Below, piece by piece: positions 43,634 through 53,089 of a stretch of DNA of 64,000 nt (its first letter is position 1; every line of letters starts with the position of its first letter). A model generated the notes under the pieces. It was not told where the DNA came from and searched no databases. It saw only the letters and a program-made list of their open reading frames with translations. Source of the stretch: Burkholderia territorii. GTDB taxonomy: Bacteria > Pseudomonadota > Gammaproteobacteria > Burkholderiales > Burkholderiaceae. A program made the position numbers and the translations under genes. The stretch is taken from positions 1-64,000 of the forward strand of contig NZ_CADFEJ010000012.1 of the NCBI RefSeq assembly GCF_902833055.1, given 5' to 3'.

Positions 43634-43698
43634 TTATCCACAGATTTTGTTGGCAAGCCTGTGGATATTCCGCCAATGTGACGCGTAACATCCTGATA
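43634..43698 (+). repeat. 65-bp DnaA/IHF-like repeat, copy G
   Basis: 9-mer TTATCCACA (43634) is an exact match to the strongest DnaA box; the second is TGTGGATAT (43660). The two arms make a 9-bp inverted repeat. Invariant TGTTGGCAAG present. The IHF-like part is TAA-N4-CTGATA at 43686-43698, with one changed T. Confidence 0.85.
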
Positions 43699-43798
43699 CA
43701 AAAGGGGATTCAGTAGATCGGACCAGACAGGTCAATGACGCGGCATCGTTTGCGGCGTCGCGCCATGCAGCAGGCGGCCGGTTCGCGGAGCCGGACGG

Positions 43799-43863
43799 TT
43801 CTCCACAGAATGTGTTGGCAAGCTTGTGGATATCCTGCGCATCGGCAGGCTAACTCGTTGAGC
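43799..43863 (+). repeat. 65-bp DnaA/IHF-like repeat, copy H
   Basis: 9-mers TTCTCCACA (43799) and TGTGGATAT (43825), invariant TGTTGGCAAG, and TAA-N4-TTGAGC at 43851-43863 (two deviations from the IHF-like consensus). Confidence 0.82.
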
Positions 43864-43943
43864 GCACGGGCTTTTGTGCGGGCCGCGCAGGATTGGGCAG
43901 CACCGGCGCGGGCCATGCGGCCGGCGCCGGCGCTGCCGGTTCG

Positions 43944-44195
43944 TCAATGCCGGTCGAGCCCGCCGCGCAATTCGCGCGCCTTGTCGCGCAGCGCCTCGTA
44001 TCCGGAGCGCGCATGTTCGGGCAGGTCGGGATCGCCGATCAGCGCGCCGAGCGTTTCGATCAGGCTGAACAGGATGCCCTTCGCCGCGCCGGCCGCGATG
44101 CTCTGCGACTCGATCGACTTGTGCAGGTGGTCAACCGCCGCTTCCAGATTCTCGAGCTTCTGCTCGCCGTCGTCGGGCCGATTGTCGGTCGTCAT
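43944..44195 (-). CDS. Small helical protein of unknown function
   Basis: An 83-residue acidic, helical protein (KLENLEAAVDHLHKSIESQS, then a hydrophobic helix GAAKGILFSLIETLGALIG). ATG at 44195 is chosen because GGAGG lies eight bases upstream; an ATG at 44213 would add six residues. No family recognised. It may form a small coiled-coil dimer. It is 100 bp from the debranching-enzyme gene on the same strand. Confidence 0.55.
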   Translation of the reverse strand: MTTDNRPDDGEQKLENLEAAVDHLHKSIESQSIAAGAAKGILFSLIETLGALIGDPDLPEHARSGYEALRDKARELRGGLDRH

Positions 44196-44295
44196 CGTAG
44201 GTGCCTCCGCCATCGTTCAAGGGTCATGTCACGATTCTATGCCGCTGCACACGGACGTGGCGCGACATCGCGCAACGTCCGTGCACGCGCCGGCG

Positions 44296-46521
44296 TCATA
44301 GCACCGCAACGACCTTCACGCGCCCCGGCTGCTCCGCCGATGCGATCACCTGGCCGTCGACGCGGCGGAACATCAGCGTGACGCTTTCGTCGCCGACACG
44401 CAGGTCGTCGATACGCAACCAGTCGACGCCTTCCGGCAGCGCCGGGCGCTCGACGCGCACCTCGTGGCGCGCCGCGTCGACGCTCACGCCGAGGCACGCC
44501 TGCAGCATCATGAACGGCGCACCGGCCGCCCACGCCTGCGGCAGGCACGCGACCGGATAGGCGGTCGGCGGCTCGCCGCGTCGGCGCGGGAACCCGCAGA
44601 ACAGCTCCGGCAGCCGCATCTCGAAGCTGACCGCCGCTTCGAACAGCGCGCGCAGCAGGTTCACCGCGGCCGTCTTGTCGCCATAGCGCGCGAGCCCGCG
44701 CGCGATCAGCGCATTGTCGTGCGGCCACACCGAACCGTTGTGATAGGCCATCGGATTGAAGCGCGGCTGACCGGCCGCGAGCGTGCGAATGCCCCAGCCC
44801 GTCTGGAACAGCGTCGAGCCGAGCACGCCGGCGACCGCCGCGCCGCGCTCGGCGTCGGGCAGCCCGAACGCGAGCAGATGGCCCGCGTTCGACGCCAGCA
44901 CGCGGCACAGATCGCCGTGACCGTCGAGCGCGATCCCGTAGAACTGGCCTTCCGGCATCCAGAACAGCGCGTCGACCTGATCGCGCAGCGCCTTCGCGCG
45001 CAACGCGTAGCGCGTCGCGTCGGCCGCGTGGCCGCGCCGGTGTGAGCACATCGACATTGCCTCGAGTGCCGCGCATGCATATGCCTGCACTTCGACGAGC
45101 GCGATCGGCCCGTCGGGGAAACGGCCGTCCGCGTGGAATACCGAATCGTGGCTGTCCTTCCAGCCCTGGTTCGCGAGGCCGCGCTCCGACGTGCGCTGGT
45201 AGTCGAGCAGCCCGTAAGGGTTGCGGTCGCATTTGTCGATCACCCACTGCGCGGCGCGCTCGAGCGCGGGCCACAGCTCGTCGATCAGCGCATCGTCGCC
45301 GGTGTGCTCGACGTATGCGCCCGCGAGCACGATGAACAACGGGGTCGTGTCGACGCCGCCGTAATACAGCGCGAACGGCACCTCGCCCGTCGCGGCCATC
45401 TCGCTGCGGCGGAACTCGTGCATGATCTTGCCGGGCTCCGCATCGCGGAACGCGGACGTCTCGCGCGCCTGGTGCTCCGCGAGAAAACGCAGCACGCCGC
45501 GCGCGAGCGACGGCTGCAGCCACAGCATCTGCAGCGACGTGATCACCGCGTCGCGGCCGAACGGCGTCGAGAACCATGGAATGCCCGCATACGGATACGG
45601 CCCGGTGTCGAGCTGCGTCGTGAGCAGCCCGAGATCCGCGAGCGACCGGTCGAGCCATGCGTCGAACAGCGGATTGCCGGTGTTCACGCGTGCCATCGAC
45701 TCGCGCCGCGAACGCATCTCGCGATGCACGCCGACGAGTGCGGTGCGCAGCGCGACGCGCCCGCATCCCGGGCCGTCGCCGTCGTGCGCCGGGCCGAGGG
45801 TCGCGTCGACGGTCAGGTAGATCGACACGCACGCCTGCGCGGCGATCGTCAGCGTGTAATCGGCACGATCGACCGACAGTGCGTCCGGTGCCGGCGAGAA
45901 ATGCACGGTCACGTTGCGCTCGACCTTGTCGAGACCGTCGTAGCGCAGCCGCACCGCGCCGGCGTCGACGCTCGGCGCAACCACCGTGCCACGCTTCGGG
46001 CGCGGCGTGCCGCGCACTTCGAACATGTCCTTGAAATCGGCCGCGAACGACAGCGACAGCGGCACCTCGGCCTCGCTCGCGCCGTAGTTCGTCAGCGTCA
46101 GCGCTTCGTACAGCACATCGCCCGCGAGCACGCGCGTCCGTTCGATGTGGATGACACCCTCGGGCGTCTCGCGGCCGCCGAGCGGCGGCAGCGGGCGGTT
46201 CGTCAGGTGGGCGGTAAACGACGCGTTGTCCGCGCTCGTGGCGCCCGACAGCAGCGACGGCGCGCGGCCGCCGAAGGTCAGCCGCCACGTCGACAGCACG
46301 CGCATGTCGTCGACGAACAGGCCGTCGTCATGGCCGCCGATGTCGCCCAGCGCGTCGCTGACCACGAATGCGTCGCCGGATTTCAATACGTACTGGTTGT
46401 TGCGCGCAAGCGCCTTCGGATCGGCTTCGGGCGCGATGAACGCGGGGCCCGTCGCCTGGGTCGGGGGAACCGGCGCGACTTGCGGCGCCTGCGTCGTAGT
46501 GGCTTCGGCGTGATTCGGCAT
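44296..46521 (-). CDS. Glycogen debranching / amylo-alpha-1,6-glucosidase-like enzyme
   Basis: A 741-residue cytoplasmic enzyme: an N-terminal beta-sandwich domain (about 30-280, with GDIGGHDDGLFVDDMRVLST) typical of bacterial debranching-enzyme N domains, followed by an (alpha/alpha)6 glycoside hydrolase barrel (about 300-720, with PWFSTPFGRDAVITSLQML, HEFRRSEMAATGE and YHNGSVWPHDNALIA). The W-P-H-D segment carries a likely catalytic acid. These enzymes trim alpha-1,6 branches or amylo-oligosaccharides. ATG at 46521 has AGGAG six bases upstream. No other glycogen genes are adjacent. Confidence 0.87.
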   Translation of the reverse strand: MPNHAEATTTQAPQVAPVPPTQATGPAFIAPEADPKALARNNQYVLKSGDAFVVSDALGDIGGHDDGLFVDDMRVLSTWRLTFGGRAPSLLSGATSADNASFTAHLTNRPLPPLGGRETPEGVIHIERTRVLAGDVLYEALTLTNYGASEAEVPLSLSFAADFKDMFEVRGTPRPKRGTVVAPSVDAGAVRLRYDGLDKVERNVTVHFSPAPDALSVDRADYTLTIAAQACVSIYLTVDATLGPAHDGDGPGCGRVALRTALVGVHREMRSRRESMARVNTGNPLFDAWLDRSLADLGLLTTQLDTGPYPYAGIPWFSTPFGRDAVITSLQMLWLQPSLARGVLRFLAEHQARETSAFRDAEPGKIMHEFRRSEMAATGEVPFALYYGGVDTTPLFIVLAGAYVEHTGDDALIDELWPALERAAQWVIDKCDRNPYGLLDYQRTSERGLANQGWKDSHDSVFHADGRFPDGPIALVEVQAYACAALEAMSMCSHRRGHAADATRYALRAKALRDQVDALFWMPEGQFYGIALDGHGDLCRVLASNAGHLLAFGLPDAERGAAVAGVLGSTLFQTGWGIRTLAAGQPRFNPMAYHNGSVWPHDNALIARGLARYGDKTAAVNLLRALFEAAVSFEMRLPELFCGFPRRRGEPPTAYPVACLPQAWAAGAPFMMLQACLGVSVDAARHEVRVERPALPEGVDWLRIDDLRVGDESVTLMFRRVDGQVIASAEQPGRVKVVAVL

Positions 46522-46676
46522 CGATGCTCCTGTGTCGAGGCGCAACGCGCGGCGCGCGTCGCGTGTTTCGCACAGGATAGGCCAGAACGGGGGCCGCGCG
46601 CAGCGACGAAAAGGACGCGCCCCGTGCGACGTTGCCGTCGCCGCGCGGGGGCGCGTACAGACACATCAGCCGGCGC

Positions 46677-49600
46677 TCAGAATTTCCACAGGATGTTGCC
46701 GAGCACCGCGTTGTCGCGCACGCCGCCGCCATACTGGCCGCTGAACGTGAGGCCGAGCGTCAGGCGTTTCGTGATGGCCGCGTCGATGCCGGCTTCGAGC
46801 ACCGCGCTGTCGCGCGCAATCGGCACGCCCGACACCTGGAACGACGTACCGCCGTTCGCGAACGTGAACGCCGACGACGGCTGAACGTTGCCGAACGCAT
46901 GCCGCCAGCCGACCGTCCCGCGCGCGGTGAACGTGCCGCTTGCGATCGTGCCGAGTTGCGACGCGGCACGCAGGCCGAGTGTCGAGAACCCGACGTGGGT
47001 CGTCTCGCCGCCCGCACGCAGCGCGGCCGCACCGCCGCTTTCCGTATAGCCGTCGGTATGCAGGTTCACGTAAGCCAGGCCCGCGAACGGTTCGAGCGCG
47101 ACCGGCCCGACCGGCAGCGCATAGCCGACTTCCCCGAAGACCTGCGCGGAATTCGCGTTGTAGCCGGCCGAATCGTGATCGGAGAAGCCCGCGAAGCCCG
47201 GGTAGCGGTCGCTGTTGATCCGATACCACGTGTACGACGCGCCGCCGCGCACGCCGAGCGCGCCGTACTGCGCGCCGCCGTACAGCGACAGGTAGTAGCT
47301 GTTGACCGACGCCGACGCGCTCTGGTCGTTGTCGAGCGAGCCGTGCGTGACGCCGGCGGCCAGGCCGGCGCGCCACTTGTCGTTGAGCGCCATGTCGGCA
47401 CCGGCGATGAAGCCCGTCATGCTGCGATTGATCGTCGACGTGTTGCCGTCGCCCGCGAGCCTGCTGCGGCCGCCGAACGCCTGCCCCCAGACCACCGGCT
47501 GGTACGGCGTGCCGCCATGGCATCCTTCGCGCGAACCGATCCGGCGCTCCGGCGGCAGCGTCGGGTCAACCGCCCCGGCCGTGTTGTCGCCGCACAGCGC
47601 GGCGCCGCCCGACGACAGCGCGGCGAGCGGCCCCGATCCCGGCGCAAGGCCCTGGCGCACGCGATCGGTCACGGCATCGCGCACGTAGCGGCTGTCGAGC
47701 AGCAGCATGCTCTTCAAGCTCGCCTGCAATTCGCCGTCGAGCATCCCGTAGGCGCGGCGCGCGGTGGCGGCATCGGTCGTCAGCACCGTGTCGTACAGCG
47801 GGTTGCCCGCGCCGAGCGCACCGATCGCGGTGGCGACCGCGCGCTGGTTCGGCGTCGTCGCGACATCCGGCAGCGCCGTGCCGTTCGAGACCAGTTGCAG
47901 GTATACGTGGTCCGGATCGTAGCTGAGCGTCGGCATCAGGAACGCGTAGTTCGAATTCACCTGGCTGAACGTGCCCTGCACGCCCGACGACGCGCTCAGG
48001 ATCGTGTACTTGGTGGTCGGCTGGTAGCTGGCCTGGTTCGCGAGCACCTGCACGGTGCCGCCGTTCAGCGTGGCCGTGCCGCTCGCCGCGATGCTGCCGC
48101 CCTGTTGCGGCGTGACCGCGACCTGCAGCGTCGAGCCCGGCTGGAACGTGACGTTGCCGGCGACGTTCAGCGCCGCGCCCGGCTGCGACACGGCCGCGAA
48201 CGCGCCGCTCTGCACGACGAGGCCGCCGACGGTGCCGGTGCCCGTGAGCGTCGCGCCGTTCTGCACGGTCACGGTCGACTGGCCGAGCGAACCGTCGACG
48301 GCGAGCGTGCCCGCGGCCACCGTGGTGGGGCCGCTCAGCGTGCTCGTGCCGGTCAGCGTCAGCTGTCCGCTGCCGGCCTGCGTCAGCGAGCCGGTGCCGG
48401 ACAGCACGTTCGCGAGCGTCACGTTCGCGGACTGGTTGACGATCAGCGCGCCGTTGTCGACGACATTGCCGACCACGCTGCCCGACGTGCCACCGTTGCC
48501 GAGCTGCAGCGTGCCGCCCGCCGCGATCGTCGTGCCGCCCGTGTACGTGTTGCTGCCGGTCAGCGTCTGGATGCCGGTGCCCGCGACCGTCAGGCCGCCC
48601 GTGCCGCCGATCACCCCGCCGAACGCGCCGCTGGCGGTGCCGCCCAACGTCAGCGCGTTGCCGCCGAGGCTCACGTTGCTGCCCGCCACGCCCGACAGCG
48701 CGCCGAGCGTTTGCGCACCCGACGCGCCGCTCAGGTCGAGCGTCGCGCCCGCGTTCGCGAGATTCACCGGGCCGGTCGCCGCCAGGCTGCCGCCCGCGCC
48801 GAGCGCCAGCGTGCCCGCGTTGATTGTCGTGCCGCCGGTGTACGTGTTCGCGCCGGTGAGCGTCGTGGTCGCCGCGCCGTCCTTCACGAGCGCGCCAGTG
48901 CCGGAGATCGCGCCGCTCAATCCGAGCGCATTGCTGCCGCCGAGCGTCAGCGTCGCGCCCGTGCCGAGAGCGACTGCGTTGTTGATCGACAGGCTCGCAT
49001 TCGTATCGAGCGTCGCCGCGCCGCCCACGTTGAGCGCGCCGGTGCCGAGTGCCGATGCGTTGCCGAGCACGAGGCCGCCGCCGTTCAGGTTCGTGCCGCC
49101 CGAATACGTGCTCGCGCCGTTCAGCGTCTGCGTGCCGGTGCCCGCCAGCGTCACGCTGCCGGTGCCGCCGATCGCTCCATTGAACGTGCCGCTGCCCGCC
49201 CCGCCCAGCGTCAGCGCGTTGGCGCCGAGATTCACGTTCGTGCCGGCCACGCCCGACAGCGCGCCAAATGTTTGCGCACCGGCCGCGCCGCTCAGGTCGA
49301 GCGTCGCGCCCGCGTTCGCAAGGTTCATCGCGCCGGTCGCCGCCAGGCTGCCGCCCGCGCCGAGCGCCAGCGTGCCCGCGTTGATCGTCGTGCCGCCGGT
49401 GTACGTGTTCGTGCCCGTGAGCGTCGTGGTCGCCGCGCCGTCCTTTACGAGCGCACCCGTGCCGGAGATCGCGCCGCTCAATCCGAGCGCATTGCTGCCG
49501 CCGAGCGTCAGCGTCGCGCCCGTGCCGAGAGCGACTGCGTTGTTGATCGACAGGCTCGCATTCGTATCGAGCGTCGCCGCGCCGCCGACATTCAGCGCGC

Positions 49601-52280
49601 CGGTGCCGAGTGCCGACGCGTTGCCGAGCACGAGGCCGCCGCTATTGAGGTTCGTGCCGCCCGAATACGTGCTCGCGCCGTTCAGCGTCTGCGTGCCGGT
49701 GCCGGCCAGCGTCAGGCTGCCGGTTCCGCCAATCGCGCCGCTGAAGGTGCCGCCGGCCGTCCCGCCCAGCGTCAGCGCGTTGGCGCCGAGATTCACGTTC
49801 GTGCCGGCTACGCCATTCAGCGCGCCGATCGATTGCGCCCCCGTCGCAGCGCTCAGGTCGAGCGTCGCGCCCGCGTTCGCGAGGTTCATCGCGCCGGTCG
49901 CCGCGAGGCTGCCGCCCGCGCCGAGCGCCAATGTGCCCGCGTTGATCGTCGTGCCGCCCGTATACGTGTTCGCGCCCGTCAGCGTCACGGTCGCCGAGCC
50001 GTTCTTCACCAGCGCGCCGGCACCCGAAATCGCACCACCCAGCCCGAGTGCATTGCTGCCGCCCAGCGTGAGCGCCGCGCTCGCGCCGAGGTCGATCGCG
50101 TTGCCGATCGACAGGTTCGTGTTCGCATCGAGCGTCGCCGCGCCGCCGACGCTCAGCGTGCCGGAACCGAGTGCCGCGGCATTGCCGAGCGCGAGAACGC
50201 CGGCGTTCAGCGTCGTGCCGCCCGTGTAATTGTTCGCGCCGCTCAGCGTCAGCGTCGCCGCGCCGTTCTTCACGAGGCCCCCGCCGCCGGAGATCGTGCC
50301 GCCGAGCCCGAGATCGGTGGTGCCGCCGACCGTCAGCGTCGTGCCGGTCGCGACGTTGAAGCCGTTCGCGAGCGACACGTTGGCGCTCGCATCGAGCGTC
50401 GACGAGCCGTTGACGTTCACCGCGCCGGTGCCCAGTGCCGTGTTGCTGCCGACGACGAGACTGCCGCCGTTCAGGTTCGTGCCGCCGCTGTAGACGTTCG
50501 GGCCGGTCAGCGATTGCGTGCCGGTGCCGGACAGCGTCACGCTGCCCGCGCCGGCGATCGTGCCCGCGTAGGTCGTATTGACGGTGCCGTCGAGCGTCAG
50601 CGAATTGCTGCCGAGGTTCACGTTCGTGCCTGCCGCACCGGCCAGCGCGCCGATCGTCTGCGCGCCCGACGCGCCGCTCAGGTCGAAGGTCGCGCCCGCA
50701 CCGGTCAGGTTGACCGTGCCGGTCGCCGCGAGGCTGCCGCCCGTACCGAGCGCGAGCGTGCCGGCGTTGATCGTCGTGTCGCCGGTGTACGTGTTCGTGC
50801 CGCTCAGCGTCAGCGTCGCCGCGCCGTTCTTCACGAGGCCGCCCGCGCCCGCGATCGTGCCGGACAGCCCGAGCGCGTTGCTGCCGCCGACCGTCAGCGT
50901 GGCGCCGGTGGCGAGATTGATCTCGTTGCCGAGCGTCACGTTCGTGCTCGTGTCGAGCGACGCCGCCGCGTTGACGTTCAGCGCGCCGGTGCCGAGCGCC
51001 GTGTTGTTGCCGACCACCAGGCCGCCGCCGTTCAGGTTCGTGCCGCCCGAATACGAGCTCGCGCCCGACAGCGTCAGCGTGCCGCCGTCGTTCTTCGTCA
51101 GCGCGCCGCCGCCCGTCACCGTGCCCGACAGCGTGAGCCCGGTCGCGCCCTGCACCGTCAGCCCGCCTACGCCGAGCGTCACGTCGTTGGCGACGTTCAA
51201 CCCGGCCGTGCCCGCCTGCAGCGCGCCACCGGTGGCCGCCACGGTGCCCGTGCCGAGCGACGCATTGTCGTTGATGATCGCGACGCCGCCCGCGAGCGTT
51301 GCGTCCTGCGCGGTCGACGCGCCGTTGATCGTCCAGTTGCCGCTCGTGAGGTCGAGATGATTGAAGTTGATGTAGTTGTTGACCGCGATCGTACCGTTCG
51401 CCGTGGTGCCCTGCTGCAGCACGAGCGTGTTGTCGCCGCCCGCGCCGCCGTCGACGACGCCGGTCGCCGCGACGCCGAGCGTGACGGGGCCGATCGTGAT
51501 GTTGAACGCGCCGCCCGTGCCGCCCGCCGTATTGACCGATGAGCCGGTGACGGCGGTGAACGTGTTCGTGCTGTTCGCGCCCATCGACACGCCGCCGTTG
51601 ATCGTGCCGGAGTTCACGAATGTGTTGCCGACGCCGGCCGTGCCGCTCGAGCCGAGCGACACGCGGCCGATGATCGTCCCGCTGTTCGTCATGTTGACCT
51701 GACCGCCGCCGTAAGCGGCGACCACGGGCGCGTCCGCGCCGGCGAGCGTGGCACCGGGCAGCGCGGTCGAGCTGATCGTGCCGGTGTTCGTGATGTTGGA
51801 GACGCCGCCCGTGCCGTTCTGAACCGACAGCGCCATGCCCGTCACGCCGCTGATCGCGACACCGGTCGAGCCCATCATCGTGCCGTTGTTGGTGACGGTC
51901 GTGGTGCTCGCCGATGCATTGCCGACCACCGCGCCGCTCGACAGGATGCCGAGCCCCGAGCCGAGCGCGGAAGGATCGATCGTGCCGTTGTTGGTCAGCG
52001 TGACGCCGCTGCCGGTCAGCGACATCGCGGTGCCGCCGACGCCCAGCAGCACGCCCACGCTCGCGCCGGGGTTGACGGTGGCGTTCACGTTGTTGGCGCT
52101 GTTTGCATAGCTCGGCGCCAGCGGATTCGCGACGCCGGAACAGGTCACCGTCGTGCCTGCGGTGCTGCACGTCGCGTACGCGGGAACGATGCCCGCGCCG
52201 GACAATGCCAGCAACACGCCGGTCGGCAACAGGAATCTCGGAAACGGCTCTGCGCTCTTCTTCGAATGCGGAATGTTCAT
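46677..52280 (-). CDS. Giant autotransporter with tandem passenger repeats
   Basis: A 1867-residue type Va autotransporter: signal peptide (PRFLLPTGVLLALSGAGIVPAYA), a ~1500-residue passenger rich in Gly/Ala/Thr/Asn built from autotransporter repeats (GGLVKNGAATLTLSGANNYT, GTTINAGTLALG and similar, about 25-30 residues each), a stem around residues 1400-1550, and a C-terminal ~270-residue barrel ending in Trp-Lys-Phe, as required for outer-membrane insertion. The passenger should form a long beta-helix; no protease triad is evident, so adhesion or aggregation is more likely. ATG at 52280 follows a GAGGGG ribosome binding site. Part of the passenger is a near-identical 187-residue triplication. 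Confidence 0.93.
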   Translation of the reverse strand: MNIPHSKKSAEPFPRFLLPTGVLLALSGAGIVPAYATCSTAGTTVTCSGVANPLAPSYANSANNVNATVNPGASVGVLLGVGGTAMSLTGSGVTLTNNGTIDPSALGSGLGILSSGAVVGNASASTTTVTNNGTMMGSTGVAISGVTGMALSVQNGTGGVSNITNTGTISSTALPGATLAGADAPVVAAYGGGQVNMTNSGTIIGRVSLGSSGTAGVGNTFVNSGTINGGVSMGANSTNTFTAVTGSSVNTAGGTGGAFNITIGPVTLGVAATGVVDGGAGGDNTLVLQQGTTANGTIAVNNYINFNHLDLTSGNWTINGASTAQDATLAGGVAIINDNASLGTGTVAATGGALQAGTAGLNVANDVTLGVGGLTVQGATGLTLSGTVTGGGALTKNDGGTLTLSGASSYSGGTNLNGGGLVVGNNTALGTGALNVNAAASLDTSTNVTLGNEINLATGATLTVGGSNALGLSGTIAGAGGLVKNGAATLTLSGTNTYTGDTTINAGTLALGTGGSLAATGTVNLTGAGATFDLSGASGAQTIGALAGAAGTNVNLGSNSLTLDGTVNTTYAGTIAGAGSVTLSGTGTQSLTGPNVYSGGTNLNGGSLVVGSNTALGTGAVNVNGSSTLDASANVSLANGFNVATGTTLTVGGTTDLGLGGTISGGGGLVKNGAATLTLSGANNYTGGTTLNAGVLALGNAAALGSGTLSVGGAATLDANTNLSIGNAIDLGASAALTLGGSNALGLGGAISGAGALVKNGSATVTLTGANTYTGGTTINAGTLALGAGGSLAATGAMNLANAGATLDLSAATGAQSIGALNGVAGTNVNLGANALTLGGTAGGTFSGAIGGTGSLTLAGTGTQTLNGASTYSGGTNLNSGGLVLGNASALGTGALNVGGAATLDTNASLSINNAVALGTGATLTLGGSNALGLSGAISGTGALVKDGAATTTLTGTNTYTGGTTINAGTLALGAGGSLAATGAMNLANAGATLDLSGAAGAQTFGALSGVAGTNVNLGANALTLGGAGSGTFNGAIGGTGSVTLAGTGTQTLNGASTYSGGTNLNGGGLVLGNASALGTGALNVGGAATLDTNASLSINNAVALGTGATLTLGGSNALGLSGAISGTGALVKDGAATTTLTGANTYTGGTTINAGTLALGAGGSLAATGPVNLANAGATLDLSGASGAQTLGALSGVAGSNVSLGGNALTLGGTASGAFGGVIGGTGGLTVAGTGIQTLTGSNTYTGGTTIAAGGTLQLGNGGTSGSVVGNVVDNGALIVNQSANVTLANVLSGTGSLTQAGSGQLTLTGTSTLSGPTTVAAGTLAVDGSLGQSTVTVQNGATLTGTGTVGGLVVQSGAFAAVSQPGAALNVAGNVTFQPGSTLQVAVTPQQGGSIAASGTATLNGGTVQVLANQASYQPTTKYTILSASSGVQGTFSQVNSNYAFLMPTLSYDPDHVYLQLVSNGTALPDVATTPNQRAVATAIGALGAGNPLYDTVLTTDAATARRAYGMLDGELQASLKSMLLLDSRYVRDAVTDRVRQGLAPGSGPLAALSSGGAALCGDNTAGAVDPTLPPERRIGSREGCHGGTPYQPVVWGQAFGGRSRLAGDGNTSTINRSMTGFIAGADMALNDKWRAGLAAGVTHGSLDNDQSASASVNSYYLSLYGGAQYGALGVRGGASYTWYRINSDRYPGFAGFSDHDSAGYNANSAQVFGEVGYALPVGPVALEPFAGLAYVNLHTDGYTESGGAAALRAGGETTHVGFSTLGLRAASQLGTIASGTFTARGTVGWRHAFGNVQPSSAFTFANGGTSFQVSGVPIARDSAVLEAGIDAAITKRLTLGLTFSGQYGGGVRDNAVLGNILWKF
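48601..50283. repeat. Three tandem 561-bp repeats inside the autotransporter
   Basis: Landmarks such as the repeated TTGAT(C/T)GTCGTGCCGCC recur at 48820, 49381 and 49942, exactly 561 bp (187 codons) apart, with long stretches identical between units. The third unit diverges towards its end. In-frame units of this size can expand or contract by recombination and change passenger length. Confidence 0.8.
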
Positions 52281-52813
52281 GCGTCCCCTCGTCGTCGGCA
52301 TGACCGCTGAATCGAACCGGCGACGGCGGAATATCCGGGGCGCAAGCGTGCCCTCCGGCTGTCGCGGAACGACGTCGGTTTATTCGTGGATGAACTGCTG
52401 GTTATTCGACCCGCGTTTGCGAAGGCAAAACTAGCCGGATGACATGATCGTGGCCCCTGGTTTTTATGCAGCGATTTTCTGGTTGATTTGATTACCGCCC
52501 TGCTTTTGTCAGACAAGGCTATATCAAAAAAACAGGGTTTTCCAGTCGATATTTATTTATCGGAGAGCGACCAATGAGATACGTATTTTTTACTTGTCGA
52601 AATGCGCAAAAACGCCGTGGCACGCATGAATTTCGCGGCCGAATCGATCACAAGGCGCCGAGCGGCCGCGTGATCGGTGAAAACCCGACGCTTCGTTGGG
52701 CATCACTTCGATTTTCGCAGTGCAATATGAATGACGTAGGCGGCGATCGGCACAAACAATCCGAACCAATTCCATTGGCCTGAATCGGATCGAATCGCGG
52801 CCGAACTGCCGCG
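52281..52813. other. AT-rich upstream region of the autotransporter
   Basis: From about 52430 to 52620 it is strongly AT-rich. It should carry the autotransporter promoter on the minus strand. A 69-codon frame with a GGAGAG site (52574-52783, plus strand) is not convincing. On the minus strand, 52704-52813 encodes a start-less stretch with a membrane-segment-like end (NWFGLFVPIAAYVIHIALRK), probably a gene remnant. Confidence 0.5.
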
Positions 52814-53089
52814 TTACGAAAACAGGCTAATCAAATAAAGCATCGGCCGGAACGACATCGGCCGCGCATCGGGATCGAGCTCCAGGCGCAGCGCATGGAT
52901 CGCGTATGCGGGCACTTCCCGCCAGCTCGAATAAATGTCGCGCCACTGGAAGTGGCGCGGATACGCGGCGAAGATGTTGGCGGGCGCGATGCCGACCCGC
53001 TCGAACGCAAGGCGTGCCCGCGCGAGGGGGTAATGCTGGCTGACGATCAGCGCCCTTGAAGAATCGTCAACGCGCGTGCCCGGCCGCGG
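52814..53089 (-). pseudogene. N-terminally truncated YdcF-like (DUF218) remnant
   Basis: A 91-codon open stretch that begins directly after an in-frame stop and has no start codon near its beginning. It reads DDSSRALIVSQHYPLARARL and then FAAYPRHFQWRDIYSSWREV, which matches the C-terminal half of DUF218/YdcF (SanA-like) membrane-associated proteins (typical ...RALIVTSQYHLPRA...). The N-terminal membrane segment and catalytic half are missing. Its 5' end abuts the stop of the MreB-like gene, so that gene's acquisition or a deletion probably truncated it. Confidence 0.65.

Larger units (their letters stand above)
43446..43943. other. Non-coding region carrying repeat copies F-H
   Basis: About 500 bp with three evenly spaced 65-bp repeats and no convincing gene on either strand. 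Confidence 0.6.

Noticed and set aside
40156..43863. CRISPR array
   Set aside because: Repeats are 65 bp, irregularly spaced (160 to 2000 bp), with genes between them and no cas genes. Internal structure fits protein-binding sites instead.
46632..51542. Very long open frames antisense to the autotransporter
   Set aside because: They arise from the repetitive, GC-rich passenger codons. The products are low-complexity Arg/Ala- or Pro/Val-rich sequences without signal, domain or ribosome binding site.
52574..52783. 69-codon plus-strand frame in the AT-rich gap
   Set aside because: It has a GGAGAG site, but the product looks random and overlaps the remnant on the other strand.
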